From assembly GCA_963700105.1 (NCBI GenBank), contig CAVOWL010000005.1, forward strand, positions 124,001-188,000: 64,000 bases of DNA. Reading direction: 5' to 3'. This document shows, piece by piece, positions 15,692 to 23,647 of this stretch. Position 1 is the first letter of the stretch. The number at the start of each line of letters is the position of its first letter. The notes under the pieces were generated by a model. The model made no database searches. It worked only from the letters and a program-made list of their open reading frames with translations, and had not been told where the DNA came from. This DNA comes from CAVUWL01 sp963700105 (GTDB lineage Bacteria > Actinomycetota > Thermoleophilia > Solirubrobacterales > 70-9). The position numbers and the translations under genes were made by a program.

Positions 15692-16975
15692 TCAGCTCTT
15701 GCTCGCCGAGCCGCGCCCCCGCGGACGCCCGCCGCGTACCGGTTTGGCGTCCGGCACCCGACGTTTGGGGGCCTTCGGGCGCCCAGCCGTCTGCAGGATC
15801 TTCAACGCCTGCACGTAGACGAGGTTCTTGTGCTTGCGGGTGATATCGGCGTCGCGCATAGCCTCGAGAAACTCGGCCGGCCCGTCGAAGTCATGGATGC
15901 GCACCCGCACGCTTCCCAAGCCCTGGGCGACGTGGCTGTCAGAGCCCGCCCCCGGCACGATCCGGTACTTGCGGGCGAAGCGCTCGGCCTCCTCGTTAAA
16001 GGCGGTAAGGGCAACCCGGGGGTTGAAGACCTCAAGCACATCAACCTCCTCGACGATCTCGATCAGGTGCTCGTAGTCGGGCACCGAATGAAAGCGATCA
16101 AAGGGATGGGGGACGTAGACGAGGCCGCCCTGGCTGCGGATCTCGCCGATCGTCTCCGCCATCGTCAGCCCGCGGGGGATCTTTTGCTCGAGGAAGAGGC
16201 CGATCACCTCACCCTGCCCAGCGGTCTTCACCTCCTCTCCAACGATCACCTTTAGGCCACCCTGGCTGGCCACGATCCGCCGCGCCTCAAGCGCCCCGGA
16301 AATCTCGTTGTGGTCGGTGATCGCGATCGCCCCCAGTCCCCGGTCGCGGGCGGTGCGAAGCAGAACCTCAACCGGCGTCGCGCAGTCCGGTGAGTGGTCG
16401 GTGTGCATGTGGAGGTCGACCTCGACCAGCTTGCGGCGGGAAATCCTACGGCGCAGCTCGGGGTCCCCGCTTCGGTCGTGGCGACGCCCGAGAACTCGAC
16501 GGTAGAGCTCCTCCACCTCGAGGCCAACCTGCCCCCAGGGGCGATCTGAGCCGGCCGGCGCCAGCAGCTGGTAATCGGCGGGGAAGTAGGCCTTCAGCAG
16601 GGTCGCGGTTTGCGGCGCGCTCACCGTGCGGGCATCGAGTCGGCCGAAGAAGATCTCAACCAGGGGGCGGGCGACCTGGGTCGAGAGTACCCGCTCCTGG
16701 GGGGCATGAAAGGTTGCCACGTTGAGGGCGTAGGAATGCCTCAGAGCCGCCGAAGAGACGCTTGGTGCAAATGGGTCATGGACGTGGACGATGTCGAACT
16801 CGGTCTCGCCCAGGAGCTTTTTGACCCGATCACCGGTGGCGAGGACAACCACCTCGTGACCGCGCAGTTTGAGCTCGGCGCTGAGGTGGTCAACGAAATC
16901 GTTGACCGGGTTCTTCACCCCCCTGCGGTAGGGGGTTACCTGGGCGATCGAGAGGCGGCCGGCCGACACGGGCAC
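15692..16975 (-). CDS. Glycosyltransferase-4 N-domain fused to PHP metallo-hydrolase
   Basis: This 427-residue protein joins two modules. Residues 8-135 look like the acceptor half of a GT-B (GT4) glycosyltransferase: SIAQVTPYRRGVKNPV, a HGEVV-like strand and DIVHVHDPFAPS. The donor-binding half is nearly absent; only a WGQVGLEVEELYRRVL helix (about 147-162), like the extreme C-terminus of GT4 proteins, remains. Residues 184-400 are a PHP domain with HMHTDHS (His189, His191), TDHN (221-222), GEE (247-248), HPFDR (His290) and GSDSH (344-348), the metal-binding set of PHP phosphoesterases. The tail is Arg/Lys-rich. A phosphatase on sugar- or inositol-phosphates fits the neighbouring inositol genes, but this is inference. 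Confidence 0.8.
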   Translation of the reverse strand: MPVSAGRLSIAQVTPYRRGVKNPVNDFVDHLSAELKLRGHEVVVLATGDRVKKLLGETEFDIVHVHDPFAPSVSSAALRHSYALNVATFHAPQERVLSTQVARPLVEIFFGRLDARTVSAPQTATLLKAYFPADYQLLAPAGSDRPWGQVGLEVEELYRRVLGRRHDRSGDPELRRRISRRKLVEVDLHMHTDHSPDCATPVEVLLRTARDRGLGAIAITDHNEISGALEARRIVASQGGLKVIVGEEVKTAGQGEVIGLFLEQKIPRGLTMAETIGEIRSQGGLVYVPHPFDRFHSVPDYEHLIEIVEEVDVLEVFNPRVALTAFNEEAERFARKYRIVPGAGSDSHVAQGLGSVRVRIHDFDGPAEFLEAMRDADITRKHKNLVYVQALKILQTAGRPKAPKRRVPDAKPVRGGRPRGRGSASKS

Positions 16976-17007
16976 CCAGCATATGAGCCCGGCGCCGCGC
17001 CCCCTGC

Positions 17008-18192
17008 CTAGGCCTCGGCCTTGGTCTGCTCAACGCCCGGCTTGCTCGCGGCGGCGGGCGAGCTCTGACGGGCGTAGGCGGCGATGAACTCCTCGGTTCG
17101 CTCGCGCGCCAGGTCGTCGGGTCGCTGCGTGTGCGGTGACTTCATCAGGTAGCTGGAGGGTCCGTCGAGCTGGCCGGCAATTCCGTGGTTTCGAGCCAAC
17201 TTGATGATGCGAACCGCGTCGATCACCACGCCGGCTGAGTTGGGCGAGTCCCAGACCTCGAGCTTCAACTCGACGTTGAGTGGCACATCGCCGAAGGCTT
17301 TTCCCTCGAGCCGGATATGCGCCCACTTGCGATCGGTCAGCCAGGCGACGTAGTCGGAGGGTCCAACGTGGACATCCTCCTCTGGCAGCTCATGACCCAT
17401 GATCGAGGTGACCGCATTCGTCTTTGAGATCTTCTTGGAGTCAAGGCGCTCGCGCTCGAGCATGTTGAAGAAGTCCATGTTGCCGCCGACGTTCAGCTGG
17501 CTGGTGCGCTCCATCCGCACGCCGCGGTCGTGAAAGAGACGCGCCAGCTGGCGGTGGACGATCGTCGCGCCCACCTGGGACTTGATGTCGTCGCCGATGA
17601 TCGGCAAGCCCGCCTCACGGAAACGACCATCCCAGTAATCCTCGCGGGCGATGAAGACCGGCAGGCAGTTGACAAAGCCCACGCCGGCGGCGAGCGCCTG
17701 CTCGACGTACCACTTGGTCGCCTCCTCAGATCCGACCGGTAGGTAGCAGACCAAGACATCGGCCTTGGTCTGTTTGAGGATTCCGACGATGTCGGCGGTG
17801 GCCCCGGGCGCCTTTGTGATCCTCTGTTTGAGGTATTTGCCAAGCCCATCGTGGGTCATCCCCCGTTCAACCTTGACCCCGATCTTGGGGACCTCGGCAA
17901 ATTTGATCGTGTTGTTCTGTCCCGACCAGATCGCCTCCGATAGGTCCTTGCCGACCTTCTCGGCGTCGATGTCAAAGGCGGCGACGAATTCCACGTCGCG
18001 AACGTGGTAGCCACCGAGATCGACGTGCATCAGACCCGGAACCTGCTCGGCGGGATCGGCGTCGCGGTAGTAGTGGATGCCCTGGATGAAGGAGTTGGCG
18101 CAATTGCCGACCCCGACGATCGCCACCCGGACCTTCTGCTCGTCGGCGTCGCTGGGGACGCTGGCGCCGTTTGCTCCGTTGCTCTCACTCAT
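17008..18192 (-). CDS. ino1: Inositol-3-phosphate synthase (actinobacterial type)
   Basis: Converts glucose 6-phosphate to 1D-myo-inositol 3-phosphate, with NAD+ reduced and re-oxidised during the reaction. The 394 residues have the N-terminal NAD motif VGVGNCANSFIQGI (about 26-39), then AAFDID, SGQNNTIKF, GDDIKSQVGATIVHR and the SQLNVGGNMDFFNML block that defines the family. The length and the NCANS motif match the shorter mycobacterial enzyme rather than the eukaryotic one. The next genes in the minus-strand direction are a glycosyltransferase/PHP protein and a UDG-like protein; upstream are a CDP-alcohol transferase and a PAP2 phosphatase. Together these suggest synthesis of phosphatidylinositol-type lipids. 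Confidence 0.97.
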   Translation of the reverse strand: MSESNGANGASVPSDADEQKVRVAIVGVGNCANSFIQGIHYYRDADPAEQVPGLMHVDLGGYHVRDVEFVAAFDIDAEKVGKDLSEAIWSGQNNTIKFAEVPKIGVKVERGMTHDGLGKYLKQRITKAPGATADIVGILKQTKADVLVCYLPVGSEEATKWYVEQALAAGVGFVNCLPVFIAREDYWDGRFREAGLPIIGDDIKSQVGATIVHRQLARLFHDRGVRMERTSQLNVGGNMDFFNMLERERLDSKKISKTNAVTSIMGHELPEEDVHVGPSDYVAWLTDRKWAHIRLEGKAFGDVPLNVELKLEVWDSPNSAGVVIDAVRIIKLARNHGIAGQLDGPSSYLMKSPHTQRPDDLARERTEEFIAAYARQSSPAAASKPGVEQTKAEA

Positions 18193-18253
18193 GAATTTGG
18201 GAGTCCTTCCTCGATCGCGCTTGGGGGCACATCACACCGGGGTCCGCGACTGG

Positions 18254-18943
18254 TTACAGCCCATCCGCACGGCTGCCATCGTCGGCGGCGACGACGGATG
18301 CCTCCTTGGAGAGCTCATTTCGAACATGCCATACACGCTGGATGACGGTGATGATTGTCAGAGCGGCGATCACGTAGATCGCCGGCGCCAGCAACTCGAA
18401 GTGACCGATCCCGGCGCCCTTGGCAAAGACCAGGCCGATCGAAAGTAGCACCACCCTGACCGGGCGCGTCGCCAACCCGACCTTGCACTCGACCCCGAGC
18501 GCCTCGGCCCGGGCGCGGGTGTAGGACACCATCAGCGAACCAAGCACCGCCACCACGCACATCGCGGCGGCGAAACCCTGGCCGGTGGCGGCGAAGTAAC
18601 CCGCCACCGCGGCGAGTACGACCCCCTCCTCGATCCGATCGAGGGTCGAATCGAGAAAGGCCCCGAACAGGGTGCCCTTTCCCGACATCCGTGAGTAACG
18701 TCCGTCGAGGGTGTCCATCACGGAGCCGACGATGAAGGCGAGGCCGGCGAGAAAGAAGAGGCGCTGCGTGACCAGCGCGGCGGCGAGAAGGTTCAGCGCC
18801 AGCCCGACCCCGGAGATCGCGTTGGGAGTCAGCCGCGACTCGATCAGCCGGTCCCGAGCATAGGCCCTGAGCTCCTGCCCATTGCGGGTCCCGCGACCGT
18901 TTCGCTGAGGACCCGGGGCCCTCGGGGGCGCCGAAGATTCCAT
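18254..18943 (-). CDS. CDP-alcohol phosphatidyltransferase (phosphatidylinositol-phosphate synthase-like)
   Basis: About 229 residues with six hydrophobic segments and the CDP-alcohol phosphotransferase signature DxxDG-x3-R-x8-G-x3-D-x3-D. Here it reads DTLDGRYSR then GAFLDSTLD (Asp77, Asp80, Asp98, Asp102), with Ser replacing the usual Ala before Arg85. The domain starts at RLTPNAISGVGL. These enzymes displace CMP from CDP-diacylglycerol with an alcohol. Because ino1 lies 61 bp downstream, inositol phosphate is the likely acceptor, as in mycobacterial PIP synthase, but glycerol 3-phosphate (PgsA) cannot be excluded. The N-terminal 24 residues are low-complexity. Confidence 0.85.
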   Translation of the reverse strand: MESSAPPRAPGPQRNGRGTRNGQELRAYARDRLIESRLTPNAISGVGLALNLLAAALVTQRLFFLAGLAFIVGSVMDTLDGRYSRMSGKGTLFGAFLDSTLDRIEEGVVLAAVAGYFAATGQGFAAAMCVVAVLGSLMVSYTRARAEALGVECKVGLATRPVRVVLLSIGLVFAKGAGIGHFELLAPAIYVIAALTIITVIQRVWHVRNELSKEASVVAADDGSRADGL

Positions 18944-18976
18944 CCGCTGAGGCTAGATGATTGGCCCGGCGCAGGC

Positions 18977-19762
18977 CTAGGCCTCGGCCTCTTGCGGCGC
19001 CCGTGCCCGCCAGGCCCAGGCCTCGGGGCGGGCGCGGGCGAGCAGGCGGGAGGCGATCAGCGCTGCCGAAACGGCGACCGCCCAGCCGAGTACCGCGTCG
19101 GTCCAATAATGATTCGCGGTGACGATCACAACCCAGGCCACCAGCAGCGGCCAGGCTGCCCAGAACGCCCTCGCGTACCAGCGCCGGCAGACCATCACGC
19201 CGGTGCCGCCGATCATCAGCGCGAAGGCGCAGTGCATGCTGGGCACCGCGGCGAAGGGATTGATGAAGATCTTGGCCAGAGAGGAATTGTGGCTGCCAGC
19301 AAAGGCATTGACCGTGTCGACGAAGCCGTGTTCGGGAAACATCCGCGGTGGCGCCGTCGGGTACAGGGTGTAGCCGATCAGCGCCAGCCCCATCGAGACG
19401 ACGAACATGTTGCGGACGAAGTAATAGGACTCGTTGCGAAACAGGTATAGCCAGATCAGGAAACTCAGCGCGATCGAGAACTGGGCGTTCAGGTAGACCT
19501 GGTTGGCGAAATCGATCAGCCAGTGGGCCGGCAGGAAAAAGGCCTGCAGCTTGGGCTCAAAGAAGGTGTGGATCGACTGCTCGAACTGGATCACCTGCTG
19601 GCCGTGGGCGATCGCCACGGAGCGCTGCGAATCGGCGATGCCGCGGACAAACTCATAGGCCAGATCGACCAGGGCCAAGATCCCGATCTGCCGACCAGCG
19701 TCCGGCCAGCCCTGGGGGAGCCTGGCCTCTATCCGCGAAAAAGCCCGAGACACCCGGTGCAT
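18977..19762 (-). CDS. PAP2-superfamily membrane phosphatase/transferase
   Basis: About 261 residues with roughly six membrane segments. It has the PAP2 motifs of the inositol-phosphotransferase-like subgroup: PSMHCAFALMIGG (motif 2) and ANHYWTDAVLGW (motif 3, with catalytic His and Asp). The preceding YTLYPTAPPRMFPEHGF loop is typical of the PAP2_3 group. A role in dephosphorylating phosphatidylinositol-phosphate or in headgroup transfer fits the adjacent CDP-alcohol transferase and ino1, but is inferred from position. The ATG at 19762 is chosen; a longer open frame upstream is Arg/Ser-rich antisense of the nth gene. Confidence 0.85.
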   Translation of the reverse strand: MHRVSRAFSRIEARLPQGWPDAGRQIGILALVDLAYEFVRGIADSQRSVAIAHGQQVIQFEQSIHTFFEPKLQAFFLPAHWLIDFANQVYLNAQFSIALSFLIWLYLFRNESYYFVRNMFVVSMGLALIGYTLYPTAPPRMFPEHGFVDTVNAFAGSHNSSLAKIFINPFAAVPSMHCAFALMIGGTGVMVCRRWYARAFWAAWPLLVAWVVIVTANHYWTDAVLGWAVAVSAALIASRLLARARPEAWAWRARAPQEAEA

Positions 19763-19805
19763 TGTAATAACCGGGTTAACGGTCGAGCGGCTAGGGTCGG
19801 GCGCC

Positions 19806-20507
19806 GTGGAGTGGACGCCACCCACCAAGCCGAGAGTGCGGGCGATTCGGGACCGTTTGCGCGAGATGTATGGGCGCCCAACTGCTGATCCGCATCGGGC
19901 CCCGGTCGATGAGCTGATCAAGACCGTCCTCTCCCAGCACACCAACGATCGAAACCGCGATCGAGCCCTGGCCCAGCTGCAAGGGCAATTCCCGAGCTGG
20001 GAGGCCGTCCGCGACGCGCCACTCGCCGCGATCGAGGAGGCGATTCGCCCCGGCGGCCTCGCCAAGCAGAAGGCGCCGCGCATCCAGGCGATCCTAGCTT
20101 CGCTCGGCGATCCGCCCGACCTCGACTGGACCGAGACCGCGGCGCCGGCGCGCTCGCTTGAGTTCTTACTCTCGCTGCCGGGCGTGGGGCGCAAAACCGC
20201 GGCCTGCGTGATGCTCTTCAGCTGGGGCTTCCCGGAGTTCCCGGTTGACGTCCACGTTCACCGGGTCGGCACGCGCCTCGGGCTACTACCGCCAGGCGCC
20301 TCCCTACAGCGCGCCCATACCGAGATCGCAAGGGTCGTCGACCCCGATGATGCCTATGAGCTTCACATGAACTTGATCCGCCACGGGCGCGAGCTCTGCC
20401 GCCCGCAACCACGCTGTCAGAGCTGCGAGCTGAGGCGAATGTGCCCCTGGTACCGCAACGAGCAGCGAAGCGCCAGTAGTATCCGCGCCGCCGGTCGGCG
20501 GGACTGA
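19806..20507 (+). CDS. nth: Endonuclease III-family DNA glycosylase
   Basis: Removes oxidised pyrimidines and nicks the abasic site in base-excision repair. The 233-residue protein has the helix-hairpin-helix LPGVGRKTA with the catalytic Lys130, the catalytic Asp148 in VDVHVHRV and a C-terminal 4Fe-4S loop, CxxxxxCxxCxxxxxC (Cys198, 204, 207, 213). This is the canonical arrangement with one residue fewer in the first spacing. VLSQHTND is the usual N-terminal helix. The start is GTG at 19806, divergent from the PAP2 gene by 43 bp. A DNA-repair-like gene of the UDG family lies 4 kb away on the other strand. Confidence 0.95.
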   Translation: MEWTPPTKPRVRAIRDRLREMYGRPTADPHRAPVDELIKTVLSQHTNDRNRDRALAQLQGQFPSWEAVRDAPLAAIEEAIRPGGLAKQKAPRIQAILASLGDPPDLDWTETAAPARSLEFLLSLPGVGRKTAACVMLFSWGFPEFPVDVHVHRVGTRLGLLPPGASLQRAHTEIARVVDPDDAYELHMNLIRHGRELCRPQPRCQSCELRRMCPWYRNEQRSASSIRAAGRRD

Positions 20508-20536
20508 CCCGGGGGGCCGGCTCCAAACACCGCCAA

Positions 20537-20956
20537 ATGAGCAAACGCACCTTCGTCATCTTCGGGCTGCTTGTCGTGTTCCTCGCGGTCGGGATCCCCT
20601 GGCTGGCCTTTCGCTCGCGCGGCGACGCGGCAACCGGCGAGCAAAAGGTGCCGGCGAACCTGAAGGCCGGCCAGGCCCTCTTTCAAACCAACTGCGGAAC
20701 CTGCCACACCCTGTATGCGGCCGGGACCGATGGCAACTTCGCTCCGAATCTGGACGAACTGCTGGCGCCCAGCGGGGCGCCCAGCGGCCCGAGCGCCCCG
20801 CAGACGATCGCGGCGACAAAGCTGCGCGTCCTCAATGCCCTCGAGCACGGAGTCGACACGACCACCACCCCCGGCCGTATGCCGGCCGGCATTCTGAACG
20901 AACGCCAGGCCCATGAAGTCGCAAACTTCGTCGCCCACACCGCCGGCGAGGGGTAG
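20537..20956 (+). CDS. Membrane-anchored monohaem cytochrome c
   Basis: This 139-residue protein starts with a hydrophobic anchor (about 6-25), then a class I cytochrome c domain. CGTCH (Cys53, Cys56, His57) binds the haem covalently and Met115 in PGRMPAGIL is the likely sixth ligand. The domain opens with LKAGQALFQTNCGTCHTLYAAG, as in cytochrome c6/cbb3-like electron carriers. It should face outside and carry electrons to or from a membrane complex. None is encoded nearby, so the partner is unknown. The ATG at 20537 lies about 30 bp after nth. Confidence 0.92.
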   Translation: MSKRTFVIFGLLVVFLAVGIPWLAFRSRGDAATGEQKVPANLKAGQALFQTNCGTCHTLYAAGTDGNFAPNLDELLAPSGAPSGPSAPQTIAATKLRVLNALEHGVDTTTTPGRMPAGILNERQAHEVANFVAHTAGEG

Positions 20957-21054
20957 CGCAAAGGAGGGGTTCTCCCGCCTCCCGCCCACCCGCGCATTGA
21001 GCCAAGAGGCCTCCCTATGGGCGGCGTTCGCCGCATTGGCGGCGCCAAACCGGC

Positions 21055-21082
21055 TTGCAATCCTCTGTGGATCTGCCATACT
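21055..21082 (+). promoter_or_regulatory. Likely sigma-70-type promoter of the dnaK operon
   Basis: TTGCAA at 21055-21060 and CATACT at 21077-21082 are separated by 16 bp, close to the vegetative consensus, and would start transcription about 55 bp before the dnaK GTG. No other good match is seen in the 180-bp gap after the cytochrome gene. Confidence 0.5.
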
Positions 21083-21086
21083 GCCA

Positions 21087-21109
21087 CTTAGATTTCCTAG
21101 CCAGTCAAG
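21087..21109 (+). promoter_or_regulatory. Possible degenerate HAIR (HspR) operator
   Basis: CTTAGAT at 21087 and AGTCAAG at 21103 form an imperfect inverted pair resembling HAIR half-sites (CTTGAGT / ACTCAAG) at the predicted transcription start. The spacing is 9 bp instead of 7 and several bases differ. The main support is context: hspR is the fourth gene of the same operon. Confidence 0.3.
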
Positions 21110-21135
21110 ACGAAACCCCTGGAGGTAAGCAAGAA

Positions 21136-23028
21136 GTGGGCAAGACGATCGGCATCGACCTGGGCACTACAAACTCCTGCGTTGCCGTGATGGAGGGCGG
21201 CGAGCCGACCGTCTTGGAGAATGCCGAGGGAGGTCGGACCACACCATCGGTGGTCGCCTTCCCCGATTCAGGTGAGCGGCTGGTCGGAACCGTGGCCAAA
21301 CGCCAGGCGGTGATGAACCCCGAGAACACAATCTTTTCGATCAAGCGGTTCATGGGGCGCAAGGAGGCCGAGGTCAAAGAGGAGGAGACGATCGTCCCCT
21401 ACAAGGTCGTCGCCGGTCCCAACGGGGACGTCCGGGTTGAAGCTCGCGGCAAGCAGTACAGCCCCCCGGAGATCAGCGCGATGATTCTGCAAAAGCTGAA
21501 AACCGACGCCGAAGCGAAGTTGGGCGAAGCGGTCGACAGCGCCGTGATCACGGTCCCCGCCTATTTCAACGATGACCAGCGCCAGGCGACCAAGGACGCC
21601 GGCAAAATCGCCGGGCTCGATGTGAAGCGGATCATCAACGAGCCGACCGCAGCCTCGCTGGCCTACGGGCTGGACAAAGAGGCGACCGATCAAACGATCC
21701 TCGTCTTCGATCTGGGCGGCGGCACCTTCGACGTATCCGTGCTTGAAATCGGCGACGGCGTCTTTGAGGTGAAGTCGACCGCGGGCGACAATCACCTGGG
21801 CGGCGACAACTGGGACAAAGCGATCGTCGAGTGGCTGGTCGCTGAGTTCAAACGCGACCAGGGAGTCGATCTGGCCCAGGATAAGAACTCCCTGCAGCGA
21901 CTCTACGAGGCGGCCGAGAAGGCCAAGATCGAGCTCTCCTCGACCCAGGAGACGCAGATCAACCTGCCGTTCATCACCGCCGTGGAGGGCCAGCCAAAGC
22001 ACCTGGACCTAAAGCTCAGCCGCTCAAAATTAAACGAGCTGACGGCCGATCTGTTGGCGCGGATAGTCGGGCCGGTCAAACGAGCGCTGGGCGATGCGGG
22101 CGATGCCTCAATCGACCACGTGGTGTTGGTCGGGGGCATGTCCCGGATGCCGGCGGTTCGCGAGCGGGTAAAGGAGCTGACCGGTAAGGATCCCCACCAA
22201 GGCGTCAATCCCGACGAGGTGGTTGCGGTTGGGGCGGGCGTGCAGGCGGGCGTTCTGGCCGGCGACGTCAAGGACGTGTTGCTGCTCGACGTCACCCCGC
22301 TGACCCTCGGAATCGAGACAAAAGGCGGCGTGATGACGAAGCTGATCGAGCGCAACACCACGATTCCGACCAAGAAGTCAGAGACCTTCTCGACCGCCGA
22401 TGACAACCAGCCGTCGGTGGAGATCCACGTCTTGCAGGGCGAGCGCGAGATGGCGAGCGGCAACAAGAGCCTGGGCAAGTTCCAGCTGACCGGGATCCCG
22501 CCGGCGCCACGCGGCCTGCCACAGATCGAGGTCACCTTCGATATCGATGCCAATGGCATTCTCAATGTCACCGCCAAAGACCTCGGCACGGGCAAAGAGC
22601 AAAAGATCGAGATCAAATCGGGCTCCGGACTCTCCGAGGAGGAGATCCAGGGAATGGTCAGCGACGCCGAGGCCCACGCCGAGGAGGACCGCAAACAGCG
22701 CGAGCTGGCGGAGGCTCGAAACCTTGCCGAGAACGCCGCCTACCAGGCAGAGAAACAGCTTGAGGAGCTGGGCGAGAAAGTCGATGCGGCGCTCAAGGAG
22801 GAGGTCGAGACGGCGGTCAAGGATGTCCGCGACTCGCTGGATTCCGGAGGGCTCGAGGAGCTGAGCGCAAAGACCGAGGCGCTGACCGCGGCGCTGGGGC
22901 ACCTCTCTGAGCAGATCTATGCCGCCCAGCAGGAGGGTGGCGGCGAGGAGGCCTCAGCCGATGGAAACTCGGCCGCTGAGGAGGAGGTCGTCGATGCCGA
23001 GGTCGTCGATGAGGGCGACGGTGAGTGA
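21136..23028 (+). CDS. dnaK: Chaperone DnaK (Hsp70)
   Basis: ATP-driven chaperone that binds unfolded segments with DnaJ and GrpE. The 630 residues show the actin-like ATPase domain (GIDLGTTNSCVAVMEGG at the start, VFDLGGGTFDVSVLEIG, and VVLVGGMSRMPAV) and the substrate-binding domain after LLLDVTPLTLGIETKGG (about 385). The lid is Glu-rich and the tail (DAEVVDEGDGE) acidic, as usual. The GTG at 21136 is chosen because it follows TGGAGG by 10 bp and gives the standard N-terminus. The first gene of dnaK-grpE-dnaJ-hspR-clpB, it overlaps grpE by 8 bp. Confidence 0.98.
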   Translation: MGKTIGIDLGTTNSCVAVMEGGEPTVLENAEGGRTTPSVVAFPDSGERLVGTVAKRQAVMNPENTIFSIKRFMGRKEAEVKEEETIVPYKVVAGPNGDVRVEARGKQYSPPEISAMILQKLKTDAEAKLGEAVDSAVITVPAYFNDDQRQATKDAGKIAGLDVKRIINEPTAASLAYGLDKEATDQTILVFDLGGGTFDVSVLEIGDGVFEVKSTAGDNHLGGDNWDKAIVEWLVAEFKRDQGVDLAQDKNSLQRLYEAAEKAKIELSSTQETQINLPFITAVEGQPKHLDLKLSRSKLNELTADLLARIVGPVKRALGDAGDASIDHVVLVGGMSRMPAVRERVKELTGKDPHQGVNPDEVVAVGAGVQAGVLAGDVKDVLLLDVTPLTLGIETKGGVMTKLIERNTTIPTKKSETFSTADDNQPSVEIHVLQGEREMASGNKSLGKFQLTGIPPAPRGLPQIEVTFDIDANGILNVTAKDLGTGKEQKIEIKSGSGLSEEEIQGMVSDAEAHAEEDRKQRELAEARNLAENAAYQAEKQLEELGEKVDAALKEEVETAVKDVRDSLDSGGLEELSAKTEALTAALGHLSEQIYAAQQEGGGEEASADGNSAAEEEVVDAEVVDEGDGE

Positions 23029-23641
23029 GGACGGCGGCGCTCAGGAGTCCGGGCCCGGCGCCGAGCCCAAAGAGCGGCGCTTCGCTGGCGAGGAGGCAAA
23101 GCTCACCGCGGGCGATTCTGAGTCCAATCTGAGCGCCGCCGCGGGCGCTAGCGAGGTCGAGCTGGAGGCCGATCTCGATGCCCTCCTGTTGGACACCCAG
23201 CGCGAGCGCGATGAGTACCTCTCCCTGGCCCAGCGCACCAAGGCCGACTTCGAGAACTACCGCCGGCGAATGGCGGCCGAGGCCGAGGCCGCGACCCAAA
23301 GGGGTAAGGCCGAACTGGCGCGGGGGCTGATCGGGGTTACCGACAATCTGGAGCGAGCGCTGAAGGCAAGCGCGATCGACCCCGAGGCCGAGGCGATGCC
23401 CGAGGAGCCATTGGCGCAGGGCATCCTGCTCACCTACCGGGAACTGGAGACGGTCTTGGAGCGGGCCGGGGTGCAGTCATATGACCCCGGCGGGGAGAAG
23501 TTCGACCCCAGTTGGCATGAGGCGCTGCAGACGATCGCCGTCGAGAACGTCGAACCCGGCCTCGTGGTCGAGGTGCTGCAGAAAGGATTCCGCTTGCAAG
23601 AGCAGGTACTGCGGCCCGCCCGCGTGGTGGTCAGCGAGTAG
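23021..23641 (+). CDS. grpE: Nucleotide exchange factor GrpE
   Basis: Releases ADP from DnaK. About 206 residues: an acidic, low-complexity N-terminus (to about 45), a long helix (LDALLLDTQRERDEYLSLAQ, then KADFENYRRRM) and the C-terminal beta wing with FDPSWHEALQTI. KADFENYRRR and DNLERAL are family signatures. The GTG at 23021 overlaps the dnaK stop in another frame, typical of tight coupling. Confidence 0.96.
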   Translation: MSEDGGAQESGPGAEPKERRFAGEEAKLTAGDSESNLSAAAGASEVELEADLDALLLDTQRERDEYLSLAQRTKADFENYRRRMAAEAEAATQRGKAELARGLIGVTDNLERALKASAIDPEAEAMPEEPLAQGILLTYRELETVLERAGVQSYDPGGEKFDPSWHEALQTIAVENVEPGLVVEVLQKGFRLQEQVLRPARVVVSE

Positions 23642-23647
23642 GCGGGA

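Noticed and set aside
19763..20194. N-terminal extension of the PAP2 gene
   Set aside because: Arg/Ser-rich antisense of nth; the ATG at 19762 starts the conserved sequence.
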